Assembly: GCF_008017825.1 (NCBI RefSeq)
Contig: NZ_VRLS01000012.1
Coordinates: 496,001-560,000 of the forward strand
Direction: 5' to 3'
Length of the DNA stretch: 64,000 bases
From: Mesonia sp008017825
Lineage (GTDB): Bacteria; Bacteroidota; Bacteroidia; Flavobacteriales; Flavobacteriaceae
The notes beneath the pieces were generated by a model, which saw only the letters and a program-made list of their open reading frames with translations, had not been told where the DNA came from and did not search any database. This document shows positions 17,366-27,440 of this stretch, piece after piece (within the stretch, counting starts at the first letter, position 1; every line of letters starts with the position of its first letter). A program made the position numbers and the translations under genes.

Positions 17366-18566
17366 TATCAGCAATATCTAATTTGATTATGAATTCAGTA
17401 TTATCTTCTATATCTCCGTAACTTAAAATACTTACTTTACTTATCCAGTTCATCTTTTCTAACTCATAAACCCAATAAGAAAAGCCCTCCCTTTCAGTTG
17501 TAGTTCCAGAGATTGTTATACTGTTATTAGTGAATTCAATAGGTTTTTCTTTCCTAATTCTTTTTTCTAAAGGCTGGTAATCAAACTCTGTTAAAAGCAC
17601 CGTAGGAGGCAAGGAATGGATAACCTCATTAAGAAACAGAGAGCTAGTGGAGGAGGAGCTATTCAGAATATTCTCTACGATCAGTTGTTTCTTTTCCACT
17701 TCGGCATTTAAGGCATTAATGCTGTTTTTGGTGTTACTGTTTATTTTAGAGGTTTCCTGTAATTCTTGCACAGCAGTATAATTACTGTTAAAGAATATAA
17801 AGTTGATTAATAGCGAAATCAACAAGAAGGCAATCGCAAAATTGGAAAACAATTTATAAAAGCGTTCTTGCAAATATGCTTTTTGTAGCTTTTTATTGCT
17901 TTCTAAAAGGTTAGTATGTAAAGGTTCAAAATTCAACAGCAACGAAATGGAAGCAAGAAAAGACAAGAGGTGATGATTGGAAACAGACAATCCTTTGAAA
18001 TCATAACCTTCTTTTACACCCCCTAAATTTTGTCTTTTAATATATTTTATACTGTCGCCCTCTAAACTTATAATAGAGTTGGAAGTTTTAAATGTTTTAT
18101 TTTCTGAAAAAAGGTGGAGGTATTGCGTTAAAAAGTTACTCAAGTTTACTTCCACGACTTGGTATTTTAAAGCAGTAAATTGATTAACTATTTTCTCTAA
18201 CTGAATTTTCCTGCAAAGAAAAATGTGTACGTTAGAATTGTTGGAAATGATTTGATAATAAAACTCTGTGATATTAATATTCGGAAACGCAATATTAATT
18301 AAGGTCTCTCCATCTTTTTGGTTACTGTGGATACATTTATAGAGGACGTCCTTAGTGTTAATAATAAGTGATATGGCTTTATTTTTAGAAACATATTCAG
18401 GTAAAGATTCTACTCCATCTACTTGAAAGGTTTTATCGATATCTACCTCGTTTTTGGTTTTCTTTAAAACAGTCCCATTCAATATAGAGCCATTTGGAGA
18501 CTCGATAAGCTCGATCCCATAGACGGTATTCCCATAGTATAGATATGCCTTTAACCTCTCAAACAT
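17358..18566 (-). CDS. PilM/PilN-like (GspL-like) fused platform protein
   Basis: The protein has 402 residues. The first ~220 look like a degenerate actin-fold cytoplasmic domain, as in GspL or PilM. A membrane helix at about 240-260 (FAIAFLLISLLINFIFF) follows, then a coiled coil and a periplasmic PilN-like domain (LPPTVLLTEFDYQPL; ISGTTTEREGFSYWVYELE). GspL has this cytoplasmic-TM-periplasmic order in one chain, whereas PilM and PilN are separate in type IV pili. Its start codon overlaps the secretin stop by 1 nt, so translation is coupled. Confidence 0.75.
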   Translation of the reverse strand: MFERLKAYLYYGNTVYGIELIESPNGSILNGTVLKKTKNEVDIDKTFQVDGVESLPEYVSKNKAISLIINTKDVLYKCIHSNQKDGETLINIAFPNINITEFYYQIISNNSNVHIFLCRKIQLEKIVNQFTALKYQVVEVNLSNFLTQYLHLFSENKTFKTSNSIISLEGDSIKYIKRQNLGGVKEGYDFKGLSVSNHHLLSFLASISLLLNFEPLHTNLLESNKKLQKAYLQERFYKLFSNFAIAFLLISLLINFIFFNSNYTAVQELQETSKINSNTKNSINALNAEVEKKQLIVENILNSSSSTSSLFLNEVIHSLPPTVLLTEFDYQPLEKRIRKEKPIEFTNNSITISGTTTEREGFSYWVYELEKMNWISKVSILSYGDIEDNTEFIIKLDIADNE

Positions 18567-20713
18567 TAATAAATAATTGTGGGTTTGATCAATACGGTCA
18601 ATTTTGATTTGGAATCCTCCCTTCTTCTGGAGCTAAACAACCATTTGATAATTGGAATCCTTGAAAGCAATGGGACACCTGTGCCAGAATCATCTTTTAC
18701 CTGTTCTTCCAATCCTCCAAGAACTACTATATCCTGATCTTCCACCCTGATGATGGAACTAAACTCTCTTGAATTAATATTGGGAGGAGCATTTTCTTCT
18801 ATCCTGCTACCGAAATCGGATTGAATGACAAAAATATCCAAGGTAACCTGTCCGTCACCAGAAACCAAAGGTTTGATAGTCAAGCCTAATTCCGCGTCAA
18901 TGGGTACATAGTTGGTTATTTCAGAAGTTTGAGGGTTATCCGTGCCATAGATATTTCTCTGGGTAACCGCATAATAGGAGGTCTGTCCATTGGAGAAAGT
19001 CGCCCGATGCCCATTTAAAGTAGATAGTTTCGGAGTAGATCTAATTTTCAGGTTGCCATTTGCTTCCATAGCTTTAATGGTGGCATAAAAATTCGGAACC
19101 ACTTTTCCCAGATTGAAAGAACCAAACCCATCAAAACCACCAATAACTTTATTTATGGTCTTTGAACTCAAGGTCATATTGGTGGAAGGAAATATAGACC
19201 CTTGGGTTTCTACTGGTTCATCACCGATACCCCAGCTTACGCCAGTTTCCACGGTAGCACTTCTGCTTACTTCTATGATCATAACCTCTATAAGTACAAC
19301 AGGTACGGGTTTGTCGATCTTGGCAATAAATTTTTTAAATCTTTTTATTTTCTCGCTTGTACCGTTGACATAGAAACTATTCATCTCAAAATCAATTTTA
19401 ATGTCAAGCCCTTCCTTTATTTCATCGGGGAGGATACTGATAAGTGCCTCTGCTTTAGAATTATAATTACCGAAATTATTATTTTGAGAGGTAGCTACCT
19501 GCTCTCTATTTCTATTGGAGTAGTTATCAAATTGACCAGAATTCTGGTAATTATTGTTATAACTGTTATAGTTTCCAGTTGGGATATTCCCCGCTGTTCG
19601 GTTGGTCGTATTTCCTTTTCCAGAAGGATCAGCTAATAATTCGACGGAACGATGCTGTAGGTGAACAATCTCCACCTCTCGAACGCTTAATTGATCTTTG
19701 GTGCCAAAGAAATATAGGTTGCCCTCTTTTTTATAGGTGAAAATGGCATTGTTAGAATTACCTCCTTGAGGATTGGTTATATTTCCACCTGAGCTGTTTC
19801 CTTGTACTTTGAATATTTCAGAAAGCAATTGATCAAAATAGATGGTTTTAGCTTTTAAAGTGGCTGTACCTGCTTGAGAGAGGTGAGAAGCTGTGAAGAT
19901 ATCAATTCCCAGTTCTTCCCCGATGGTGTAGACAATATCTTCAATGGGAGTGGATGTGAAATCTACGCTTAATAACTTAGATTCAGAATGTAGGATCTCA
20001 TAGTTAAAACCAGCCCTTCTTTGTCTTTTGGAAACAGGGGTATTATTGGTAGAAGAGGAAGACGGCGAGTCGTCCTCAAATAAATAAAAATTATCTTCTG
20101 TTTTCTCTACATACAGGTTATTGGCATAAGCTAATTTTTGCATAGCACTTCCAAAAGGAGTGTCCTTCATATATACCGTTAGCTTTTTATTTTCGATACC
20201 TGGAGAAAACACCAAGTTCTTTCCAGACTCGTTTATTATCTTTTTAAAAACCTCATATAGCTTGTCGTTATTTAGATCTAGGGAAATAAGGTTTTCATTG
20301 GGATTATAGGAAATGGGAATAACTCTTTTTTCAGGGATGGGTTCTGGTTCGTAGTATTTCTTTACAGATAATATATTTCCTGTAAAGTCAATTGTTAAGC
20401 TGTATTCCTTGCACAAAAAGACCAAAAGGTCGGCAACGGTAACATTGGAAAAATTATTTACAATGTTTATTTGATTGAGTTCGGGGGAAACGTTTATATT
20501 TAAGTTATGAATGTCAGAAATAGCCAATAAGAGATTACTTAAATTTACATTGGTTACATTGATTTCCGTTTTTACATTCTCTGTTAATCCAGGCTCCTCT
20601 ACTGCCAAAATAGTCAGTTGATTCTGTATACGCTCAATCCTATTAGGTTCTTGAGCGTTTAAGAAAGAGCTATAAATTAAAAATAAAAGAGTATATAGGA
20701 GTTTCTTGGACAT
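18566..20713 (-). CDS. Secretin (GspD/PilQ-like outer-membrane channel)
   Basis: A 715-residue outer-membrane multimer. It has a signal peptide (1-20), an STN/N0-like domain (about 45-115, NLSNLLLAISDIHNLNINVSPE) and a second N domain (about 140-200). An Asn/Ser/Gly-rich linker (about 345-410) follows, then an N1-type domain and the secretin core (about 460-715). The core shows VPVVLIEVMIIEVSRSAT, RSTPKLSTLNGHRATF and VVLGGLEEQ...GVPLLSRIPIIKWLFSS. It would form the exit pore of the machine encoded on both sides of the RHS locus. It follows the ATPase gene by 9 nt. Confidence 0.93.
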   Translation of the reverse strand: MSKKLLYTLLFLIYSSFLNAQEPNRIERIQNQLTILAVEEPGLTENVKTEINVTNVNLSNLLLAISDIHNLNINVSPELNQINIVNNFSNVTVADLLVFLCKEYSLTIDFTGNILSVKKYYEPEPIPEKRVIPISYNPNENLISLDLNNDKLYEVFKKIINESGKNLVFSPGIENKKLTVYMKDTPFGSAMQKLAYANNLYVEKTEDNFYLFEDDSPSSSSTNNTPVSKRQRRAGFNYEILHSESKLLSVDFTSTPIEDIVYTIGEELGIDIFTASHLSQAGTATLKAKTIYFDQLLSEIFKVQGNSSGGNITNPQGGNSNNAIFTYKKEGNLYFFGTKDQLSVREVEIVHLQHRSVELLADPSGKGNTTNRTAGNIPTGNYNSYNNNYQNSGQFDNYSNRNREQVATSQNNNFGNYNSKAEALISILPDEIKEGLDIKIDFEMNSFYVNGTSEKIKRFKKFIAKIDKPVPVVLIEVMIIEVSRSATVETGVSWGIGDEPVETQGSIFPSTNMTLSSKTINKVIGGFDGFGSFNLGKVVPNFYATIKAMEANGNLKIRSTPKLSTLNGHRATFSNGQTSYYAVTQRNIYGTDNPQTSEITNYVPIDAELGLTIKPLVSGDGQVTLDIFVIQSDFGSRIEENAPPNINSREFSSIIRVEDQDIVVLGGLEEQVKDDSGTGVPLLSRIPIIKWLFSSRRREDSKSKLTVLIKPTIIY

Positions 20714-20722
20714 GGTATATAA

Positions 20723-22126
20723 TTAATCGGTTAAAAGCGAATATACTTCTTCTATAGAAGTCGTTCCAGATTGTATTAAATGAATAGCATTGCTTTTTAA
20801 AGTTTCTATATTATTCTCTTCCAAATAACTATCGATAGATAACTCATTGTCTTTGATATAAGGTATTAATCCCTTTGTAATGGGTACGATCTCATAAACA
20901 GCTTTTCTTCCCTTATACCCCGTATAATAACAACTACTACAACCAATAGCTTTAAAATGGGTATGTAGAGTTTTAGGTATAGAAAAGTTCTCGGGGAACA
21001 GGTTAGGTGAGATTTCTTCTTGTTTCTTACATACCTCACAAAGCTTTCTTACCAAACGTTGTGCAATACTGACATTGAGCGTGCTTGCAATTAAAAAGGG
21101 AGGGATCCCCATATCGATCAATCGGGAAATGGTTGCCCAAGCAGAATTGGTATGAATGGTAGATAGTACCAAATGCCCTGTAAGAGAAGCCCGGATAGCC
21201 ATTTGAGCGGTTTTTACATCCCTGATCTCACCGACCATAATGATGTCTGGGTCTTGCCTTAAAAATGTCCGTAGTGCACTGGCAAAATCTAGACCTATGT
21301 TTTCTTTTAATTGAACTTGATTTACTCCTTCTAACGTATACTCTATAGGATCTTCAATAGTTAAAATATTGGAAGATTCATCGTTTAAGACTTTTAATGT
21401 GGCATAGAGAGTAGTGGTTTTTCCAGAGCCAGTAGGTCCAGAAATAAGCACAATGCCATTGGGGTTTTTAATGCTCTCTTTGTAGGTTTTAAGCTCCCTA
21501 GTGTTAAAACCTAAATCTTCAAGATTTAAATGATTGGTTTCCTTGCTTAAAATCCTCAGCACTATTTTTTCACCATAAAGCGTGGGAAGGGAAGAGACCC
21601 TGATGTCAAATTCTTCATTATGAGATTTAAAAGTAATCCTTCCATCTTGCGGAAGTCGCTTCTCGGAAATATCCAGTCCAGCCTTAATTTTAAGTTTGTT
21701 AACGATTATCGGGTATTCTTCAAAAGAAATAGAATAGTATTCTTTTAACTTTCCGTCCAATCGAAAACGAACCCTACAACTTTCTTCATAGGGTTCAAAA
21801 TGGATATCACTGCTACCAATATCTTTTGCGGTAAATAAAAGTTTCTCCAAAAAATCGTTGCTATAATGAAAATCTCGATTTTGGTAGGAGGACTCCCGAT
21901 AGTTCTGAGATAAGTATTTCTGTAAGATTTCCTTTGTGGTCAATTTTAAATCGATGGAAAAACCTAATAAGATTTCCAGCTCTTGTTTTAAATCTTCGGA
22001 ATTGTTTTCACCATAAAGCGTTAAAACATTGTCCTTGAAGTCTACAGGTACAATGCGGTAATGATATGCCTGTTTACTGCTGATCTTTTGTAGTAAAGAA
22101 GTTGATATGTTATATTTCTCTTCCAA
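20723..22126 (-). CDS. GspE/PilB-type assembly ATPase
   Basis: A cytoplasmic hexameric motor that powers pseudopilus growth. An N-terminal MshEN-like domain (about 1-90) is followed by the ATPase core with Walker A GPTGSGKTTTLYAT (near 230-243), the Asp box LTIEDPIEYTLEG and Walker B RQDPDIIMVGEIRD. The tetracysteine zinc site is CEVCKKQ ... GCSSCYYTGYKGR (near 365 and 400), typical of GspE/PilB. No PilT-like retraction ATPase is in the island, which favours a secretion role over twitching. Confidence 0.95.
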   Translation of the reverse strand: MEEKYNISTSLLQKISSKQAYHYRIVPVDFKDNVLTLYGENNSEDLKQELEILLGFSIDLKLTTKEILQKYLSQNYRESSYQNRDFHYSNDFLEKLLFTAKDIGSSDIHFEPYEESCRVRFRLDGKLKEYYSISFEEYPIIVNKLKIKAGLDISEKRLPQDGRITFKSHNEEFDIRVSSLPTLYGEKIVLRILSKETNHLNLEDLGFNTRELKTYKESIKNPNGIVLISGPTGSGKTTTLYATLKVLNDESSNILTIEDPIEYTLEGVNQVQLKENIGLDFASALRTFLRQDPDIIMVGEIRDVKTAQMAIRASLTGHLVLSTIHTNSAWATISRLIDMGIPPFLIASTLNVSIAQRLVRKLCEVCKKQEEISPNLFPENFSIPKTLHTHFKAIGCSSCYYTGYKGRKAVYEIVPITKGLIPYIKDNELSIDSYLEENNIETLKSNAIHLIQSGTTSIEEVYSLLTD

Positions 22127-22136
22127 ATGATCCTAA

Positions 22137-22619
22137 TTAAATTCTATAAAGTGAATCTACTATCCCCATCCAATAGGCAAGATAGGTAGACAGAAAAAAC
22201 AAACTCATGTAGCCTGCTAAGGGAACAGAAGAATGGGATGACTTGTTTTTTAAAATTATGTGTAATGATAAAGAAAAAATCAACGACATCACAAATAATA
22301 CAATAAAAGAAAATGTGCTAAACGAAAATGTGATAGCAATAAAAAACAGAAGGTCTCCATAACCAAAAACATGGCTGAACTTTTCTTTTAATTTTAATTT
22401 TATATACAAAAGGGTTAGCATGAAAATAAATAATACGAAGAGAATATTGTAGATCAACGTAAGTAGGAAAACTTCTCTCAACACTTCGTTAAAATGCAAA
22501 AAACCTGTAAGAATACCTACTATGGGAAATAGAAACCAATACACTTCCCTATCCTTAAAATCCTGAAGAAAAATATATAGGAGAACAGTAATAAGGATGA
22601 ATTTAATGACAATGATCAA
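22137..22619 (-). CDS. Short type IV prepilin peptidase (A24 family)
   Basis: An integral-membrane aspartyl protease of 160 residues with about five to six hydrophobic segments. The catalytic aspartates are D20 (QDFKDREVYW) and D89 in FGYGD. It lacks the N-terminal cysteine-rich methylase domain of full-length PilD, as do the short TadV/CpaA-type enzymes. It overlaps the pilin gene stop by 4 nt and lies 10 nt before the ATPase gene, so it is likely dedicated to the three pseudopilins of the island. Confidence 0.85.
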   Translation of the reverse strand: MIIVIKFILITVLLYIFLQDFKDREVYWFLFPIVGILTGFLHFNEVLREVFLLTLIYNILFVLFIFMLTLLYIKLKLKEKFSHVFGYGDLLFFIAITFSFSTFSFIVLFVMSLIFSLSLHIILKNKSSHSSVPLAGYMSLFFLSTYLAYWMGIVDSLYRI

Positions 22620-23017
22620 TCTTTTACCGTTTGTTTTGGGTTTCCGTTTTGATCAATTTCCCAAACGTTAAAAACACCGTCTCCATCAAAATCAGTAACG
22701 GCAGTAGCTCTAGCTTTAAAAGTGTTGTTGTCCGCTTGAATGATATCATAACTATAATTGGCAGCCCCACCATCTTTCACGGTTTTTGGTGCTTCAAAAT
22801 CCAGTTCGCTCAAGTCAGAGGAGTATTTGGAATACATATACCTGTGAGTGGTTTGTGAGTTATATAAATATTTTAACTGGGTCTGGGCTTCCACGCTTTT
22901 AGCTTTGCTGATTAAAGGCATCAAGTTAGGTAGCGCTAAGAGAAGCAATATCCCGATGATTGCTAAAACAATTAAGATTTCTTGCAGGTTAAATGAAGGT
23001 ATTTTTTTCATTTTCAT
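22616..23017 (-). CDS. Major pseudopilin (GspG/PilA-like)
   Basis: A prepilin of 133 residues; the start could be the ATG at 23017 or at 23011. The N-terminal helix FNLQEILIVLAIIGILLLLALPN matches the class III signal, with Glu at position +5 of the mature protein. The residue before the cleavage site is Ser instead of the usual Gly. The C-terminal end has an Asp-rich loop (DFDGDGVFNVWEIDQNGNP, about 108-126) reminiscent of the calcium site of GspG pseudopilins. It is the first gene of the leftward operon, divergent from the RHS cassettes. Confidence 0.9.
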   Translation of the reverse strand: MKMKKIPSFNLQEILIVLAIIGILLLLALPNLMPLISKAKSVEAQTQLKYLYNSQTTHRYMYSKYSSDLSELDFEAPKTVKDGGAANYSYDIIQADNNTFKARATAVTDFDGDGVFNVWEIDQNGNPKQTVKD

Positions 23018-23033
23018 CTCATTAAATATTTTG

Positions 23034-23092
23034 TAAATGTAAAAATTTTCTTAAAATTTACTTGTATTAAATGTTAAAAATAGTTTTATTTG
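23034..23092 (+). promoter_or_regulatory. Duplicated promoter region, copy A (upstream of RHS remnant)
   Basis: This 59-bp segment is nearly identical to 23888-23946. Both copies keep TTG (23062-23064), a 20-nt spacer and TTTATTTG (23085-23092), one base off TAnnTTTG. The segment lies between the divergent pilin gene and the truncated RHS gene. Confidence 0.55.
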
Positions 23093-23124
23093 GCTTTATA
23101 TTTTACAGAATCAAATTTGAATCA

Positions 23125-23394
23125 ATGAAAAAAATTTTACTAGCTAATCTCTTTTTTCTTAGTATTTACAGCGTAAGCTTTTGTCAGAATATGGGAAATG
23201 AAATTCCTGAGATTTTAGATATGAGGCCTCCTTCTCCCAATGCTTATGAGTTGACAAAATACGGGGATATTCCTATAAATGAACATTTAGGAAAAGTTTC
23301 TACATCTGTAGAAGTTCATAATTATAAAGCTGGAATGCTCAACATTCCTATAACTTTAAATTATATTGGAAATGGTGTAAAGGTTGATCAAACC
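23125..23394 (+). pseudogene. N-terminal remnant of an RHS-partner gene, cut by IS1
   Basis: From the ATG at 23125 the frame gives a signal peptide (MKKILLANLFFLSIYSVSFCQ) and about 70 residues aligned with the start of the intact gene at 23972: SPNAYELTKYGDIP...KVDQTG here against SPQAAQFTKYGNIE...KVNQTN there. Similarity ends exactly where an IS1-type inverted repeat (GGTAATG at 23395) begins. The frame then runs 17 codons into IS DNA and stops at 23445. It is the head of a second, displaced cassette. Confidence 0.85.
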
Positions 23395-23775
23395 GGTAAT
23401 GTAGTAAACAGGTTCTTTGCTAAAACATTTTGTATTAGTTCTTGAAAATCAACAAATTAATAAAATGTAACTTCTTATAAAACCCCTTACTTTTGGTGTT
23501 TTGAAACAATAAAAATTCCTTAGAAGTTATAAAATATGATTTCTATATCCCTACGTGTAGTAAACGGGTGCTTGAAAATATTTGCAGTTATGGATTGTAA
23601 AAATTGTAATAGCAGCAACTGTATAAAAAAGGAAAGCGAAATGGTAAATAACGCTATTTTTGTAAAAACTGTAATCTAAGTTTTCAGCTAGATTATAAGT
23701 ATAATGCATATAAGTCAGAAACTAATATACTGGAATATTAGAAACACATAGAGATCTAGGGGTTAATTAAAATTT
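23395..23775 (+). mobile_element. Decayed IS1-family copy with internal deletion
   Basis: It begins GGTAATGTAGTAAAC like the fuller copy at 32587 and stays similar through the transposase start (ATG at 23590, MDCKNCNSSNCIKK). A one-base loss then shifts the frame. Similarity stops near 23731 and resumes only with a piece like the transposase 3' end (TTAGAAACACAT, GGGG), so the middle is deleted. The rest of the 23446-23971 gap is AT-rich and ends in a promoter copy. Confidence 0.8.
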
Positions 23776-23887
23776 TAACAAAATATGAGTTTCCGTATTC
23801 ATATTTTACTTACAAAACTATTAAGTTGAATAATAGAAAAACTTCAATAAGTAACATTTCCAGCAGATTGAAATAAAATTATTTCTT

Positions 23888-23946
23888 TAAATGTAAAAAT
23901 TTTCTTAAAATTCACTTGTGATAAGTGTTAAAATTAGTTTTATTTG
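23888..23946 (+). promoter_or_regulatory. Duplicated promoter region, copy B (upstream of intact RHS genes)
   Basis: It repeats 23034-23092 with few changes. TTG (23916-23918), a 20-nt spacer and TTTATTTG (23939-23946) are conserved, and the RHS start codon lies 26 nt further on. Confidence 0.6.
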
Positions 23947-23971
23947 AAGAATATTATCTAACATAATCCAA

Positions 23972-26900
23972 ATGAAAAATTTTTTATTTTCACTTCTTTT
24001 CTATAGTATCATTAATATATGTTTTAGTCAAACGAATTCTACTGATTATTTAGAAGAAAATACAGAACCTTCTCCACAAGCCGCACAATTTACTAAATAC
24101 GGTAATATAGAAGCCAACGCCGCCTATGGAAGAGTAAATCATTCAATCCCACTCTACACTTATAAAATGGGGAAAATCCAAGTTCCTATTTCTATGGATT
24201 ATGATGGAATTGGGGTAAAAGTAAACCAAACCAATACTTGGACAGGGGTTAATTGGAAGTTAAATGTGGGTGGAGCCATCACAAGAACCGTTTATGATAG
24301 ACCAGATGAGGATGTTTCTCAGCGAATATTTAAAAATGATATTGATAATTTGGTAGATACTTATGAAAGTGACCCTACGATTAACCCTGGAGCTATCAAT
24401 GCTAGCCAATTAGGGAATTATTTATTTTTGGATAATTATGATACGCAACCAGATATTTTTAATTTTTCATTTTTAGGTATTTCGGGTAGTTTTTATTTAG
24501 ATCAAGGTTATAACCCAATTTTGATAAATGCCGAAAATGATCTGAAAATTGAAATTGAGGGTGCGGGTGACAATAAATCCAATTTAAACCAATTTAAAAC
24601 ATTTAAAATAACAGATGCCAACGGAGTAGAATATTTTTTTGGAGGCGCTGAAACAGAAACAAGTAAGAAAGAAGTGGGTTGGCATAACAATGTTTCTCCT
24701 TTAGCAACAACAGCCTATCATCTATATATGATAAAACATCCTATGGACGGATTGGTTTTATTTGAGTATGATAAAAGTTTAAATTACTTAGCCCATATCG
24801 ACTTTTCATCTCAATATGCTCAAGCACTTAATAGCCAAGTAGGAGTAGGTACTTATGATATAGTTCTATCACCCACAGGGCATGTCGGAGGAAATAGACC
24901 AGATAGAATTATTTCAAATATTTCAGGAGGTAAATACTTAACTAAAATATTTTCCTCAAGCGGAGAAGAGGTTGTTTTCCATTCAGATAACCAAGGATAT
25001 TCTAATAATAAAAATATATCCAATGTTTTAAACTCTATTGAAGTAATTAATACAGGGAACAATCAGAAACTGATGGATATAGATTTTGAATATATTTTCG
25101 ATATCGCTGAGGGCGTTCAACAGCGTTTTTTCTTAGAACATATAAAAATAAACGAATGGCTTGATAACAATAGCCCAAATATGGGTAAGGATTATAAGCA
25201 GTATGAATTTGTCTACAATAATCCAGTGGGACTACCAAAGAGATTTTCTTACTCTCAAGATCTATTTGGCTATTATAATGGGGTTGATAATAGTGATAAA
25301 GGAATGTTACCTATTAATGACGATAATACGGTAGGTGTTTATGGTGAAGCCGATAGGAGTTCTGATTTCGGTAAAATGATTTTAGGAAGTTTAAAAAAAA
25401 TCATTTATCCAACTGGTGGATATACTTTATTGGAATATGAACAGCCTCTTAATAAAAAAGTGGAAACTGAACATTATCAACGTACAATCCACAGGAATAT
25501 GGCAGCATTTAATCCACCCAATAAACTAACAACAAACTGTAATTTGGGAGGATTTGAAGATGATGGAACTGGAAATTTAATTTTTAAAACTATACCTATC
25601 AGTCAAACTATTTCGGTAAATGTAAATGTTGAGTTTTCACAAATGCCCCCTGATAAAGATTGGGTTTATGTTGAGCTGTTTGAAATTTTTCCTAATCAAA
25701 GTCCTGTATCTTTAGAACTTCGAAATTTTAAAAATACTCCAAATGATTGGAATGGCTCTCCCTATGAAATCAACAAGCAATTTGATTTTCAATTACAAGC
25801 TGGTCATGCCTATAGTTTGAGGTTTTACAAAGGGTTTGAAAGTTTAAACACTCCAATGCAAGGCCAACTATTCTTTGATTATAAGGTTGGTGATATTTTA
25901 ACCCCTGGTGAAGGCTTAAGGATCAAGCGAATTTCAGATTTTACTTCCAATGCTACCAATGCTCAAAACATCAAGAGGTATTATTATACAGGAAAAGAAA
26001 ATGTACGAAAGGATCCTTTGGAGTATGTACCGTACTATCAAGATGCTAGTTTTATAGAAACTACGGATATTTCTGTAGAAAACAACTGTAAACCTCCTGA
26101 GATAATCGGAGCAGCTCTGTGCTGTTATGTGGATCAGAAACAAGGAACGCGTCTAAATATTCACCCTACGAATTACAACGAAAATATTTTAAACTCTTAT
26201 GAGAAAGTCACCATAAGTTATGGAGGAGATGATTTTGAAAATGGCGGTATTGAAAAATGCTTTTATAAAGAAGGGGGAGATATTGTTAATATGTTTAAGG
26301 CTCAAACCGCAGGTGGAGCTGGTAGTCCTGAGAAAATAGAAAAGACTCATTCTAGTGCTACATGGTCAGCAGTTAGTGTACGAAATGGTAAATTACAACG
26401 AGAAAATTTTATAAGTAATGAAAATAATACACTGCGCTTGGAAAGTCAAAAAATTTATGGCTATCATGTAGTAAATTTAGAAAGTTTAACTGCAGTAGTA
26501 GGTTCATTTGGTCCTTATTGTGGTCCTGGTTATGCAGGTTACCGATATAGTAACTTTAGATTAGGAAGCTATGATATTTTTTCAAAAAAACTATTATTGG
26601 TTTCTAAAAAGATGCAAAAATTTTACCCTGCTATATTATTTAATGAAGATATTGAGGAAAGTAATAAATTAGTAACCAAAACGGAATACGATTACGATTC
26701 TCACGTAGGTCAACCCACAAAGATCACCACCACCACGAGCGATAGTGATGTTGAGAATATCGTGAAAAATCGTTATCCATACGGAGGTCCGACTCAATTA
26801 GATCCTTGTTTGAGTATCCCAGATCAGCAGCACTATCAAGCGCTTTATGATCAGCACCGGATATCGAGCCCCTACCAGACGGAGACCTATGTTAAGGAAG

Positions 26901-27424
26901 GTGGTGTTGAGCGTTTAACTTCTGTCAAACGGGTAATATATGATCTTTACAACTCCACTGGAGGTCCAACCACCTTACCTACCAATGGTATTTTAATGCC
27001 ATCGAAAGTACAGACGAGCAAGGTTGGGGAATGTGATTTGGAGGATCGCTTTGAATACTTGGCATACAATGAAGATGGCTACCCAACGCTGTTGAAGAAT
27101 ACCAATGGTACACAGACAAAACTTGTCTACAACAACAGGAACCAGATCGAAACATTGGTGGAGAACTTTACATTCGACAATGGTGATCCCGTATATAATT
27201 TAGGGGATCCTGTTTTGGTACGCTGTGAAAAGCGCAACGCCCAATATCCAGGAGCTCTAATTACAAGCTATAGGTATGATTCCGTTACCCATCAGTTAAC
27301 TTGGGAACAAGACCCCCGTTGCCAGGTAACGGAGTATGAATATGATGATTACCATAGGTTGGAGTATATCAAGGATATGGAAGGGAACATATTGCAGGAA
27401 TATGACTATAATTATAAAAACTAA
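23972..27424 (+). CDS. Exported RHS/YD-repeat partner protein (first of pair)
   Basis: An 1150-residue protein with a Sec signal peptide (MKNFLFSLLFYSIINICFSQ) and a large N-terminal beta-rich region of the type seen in Bacteroidota RHS partners (YGRVNHSIPLYTYKMGKIQVPISMDYDGIGVKV). YD-type repeats come only at the C-terminal end (YEYDDYHRLEYIKDMEGNILQEYDYNY). It has no T9SS sorting domain. It ends 16 nt before the main RHS gene, so the two are co-expressed and may form one shell. Its last ~700 bp are visibly richer in GC than its beginning. Confidence 0.87.
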   Translation: MKNFLFSLLFYSIINICFSQTNSTDYLEENTEPSPQAAQFTKYGNIEANAAYGRVNHSIPLYTYKMGKIQVPISMDYDGIGVKVNQTNTWTGVNWKLNVGGAITRTVYDRPDEDVSQRIFKNDIDNLVDTYESDPTINPGAINASQLGNYLFLDNYDTQPDIFNFSFLGISGSFYLDQGYNPILINAENDLKIEIEGAGDNKSNLNQFKTFKITDANGVEYFFGGAETETSKKEVGWHNNVSPLATTAYHLYMIKHPMDGLVLFEYDKSLNYLAHIDFSSQYAQALNSQVGVGTYDIVLSPTGHVGGNRPDRIISNISGGKYLTKIFSSSGEEVVFHSDNQGYSNNKNISNVLNSIEVINTGNNQKLMDIDFEYIFDIAEGVQQRFFLEHIKINEWLDNNSPNMGKDYKQYEFVYNNPVGLPKRFSYSQDLFGYYNGVDNSDKGMLPINDDNTVGVYGEADRSSDFGKMILGSLKKIIYPTGGYTLLEYEQPLNKKVETEHYQRTIHRNMAAFNPPNKLTTNCNLGGFEDDGTGNLIFKTIPISQTISVNVNVEFSQMPPDKDWVYVELFEIFPNQSPVSLELRNFKNTPNDWNGSPYEINKQFDFQLQAGHAYSLRFYKGFESLNTPMQGQLFFDYKVGDILTPGEGLRIKRISDFTSNATNAQNIKRYYYTGKENVRKDPLEYVPYYQDASFIETTDISVENNCKPPEIIGAALCCYVDQKQGTRLNIHPTNYNENILNSYEKVTISYGGDDFENGGIEKCFYKEGGDIVNMFKAQTAGGAGSPEKIEKTHSSATWSAVSVRNGKLQRENFISNENNTLRLESQKIYGYHVVNLESLTAVVGSFGPYCGPGYAGYRYSNFRLGSYDIFSKKLLLVSKKMQKFYPAILFNEDIEESNKLVTKTEYDYDSHVGQPTKITTTTSDSDVENIVKNRYPYGGPTQLDPCLSIPDQQHYQALYDQHRISSPYQTETYVKEGGVERLTSVKRVIYDLYNSTGGPTTLPTNGILMPSKVQTSKVGECDLEDRFEYLAYNEDGYPTLLKNTNGTQTKLVYNNRNQIETLVENFTFDNGDPVYNLGDPVLVRCEKRNAQYPGALITSYRYDSVTHQLTWEQDPRCQVTEYEYDDYHRLEYIKDMEGNILQEYDYNYKN

Positions 27425-27440
27425 CCAGAAAAAACCAAAG

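Noticed and set aside
27336..27440. Longer N-terminus for the main RHS protein
   Set aside because: It overlaps the upstream gene in another frame. The signal peptide begins at the ATG at 27441.
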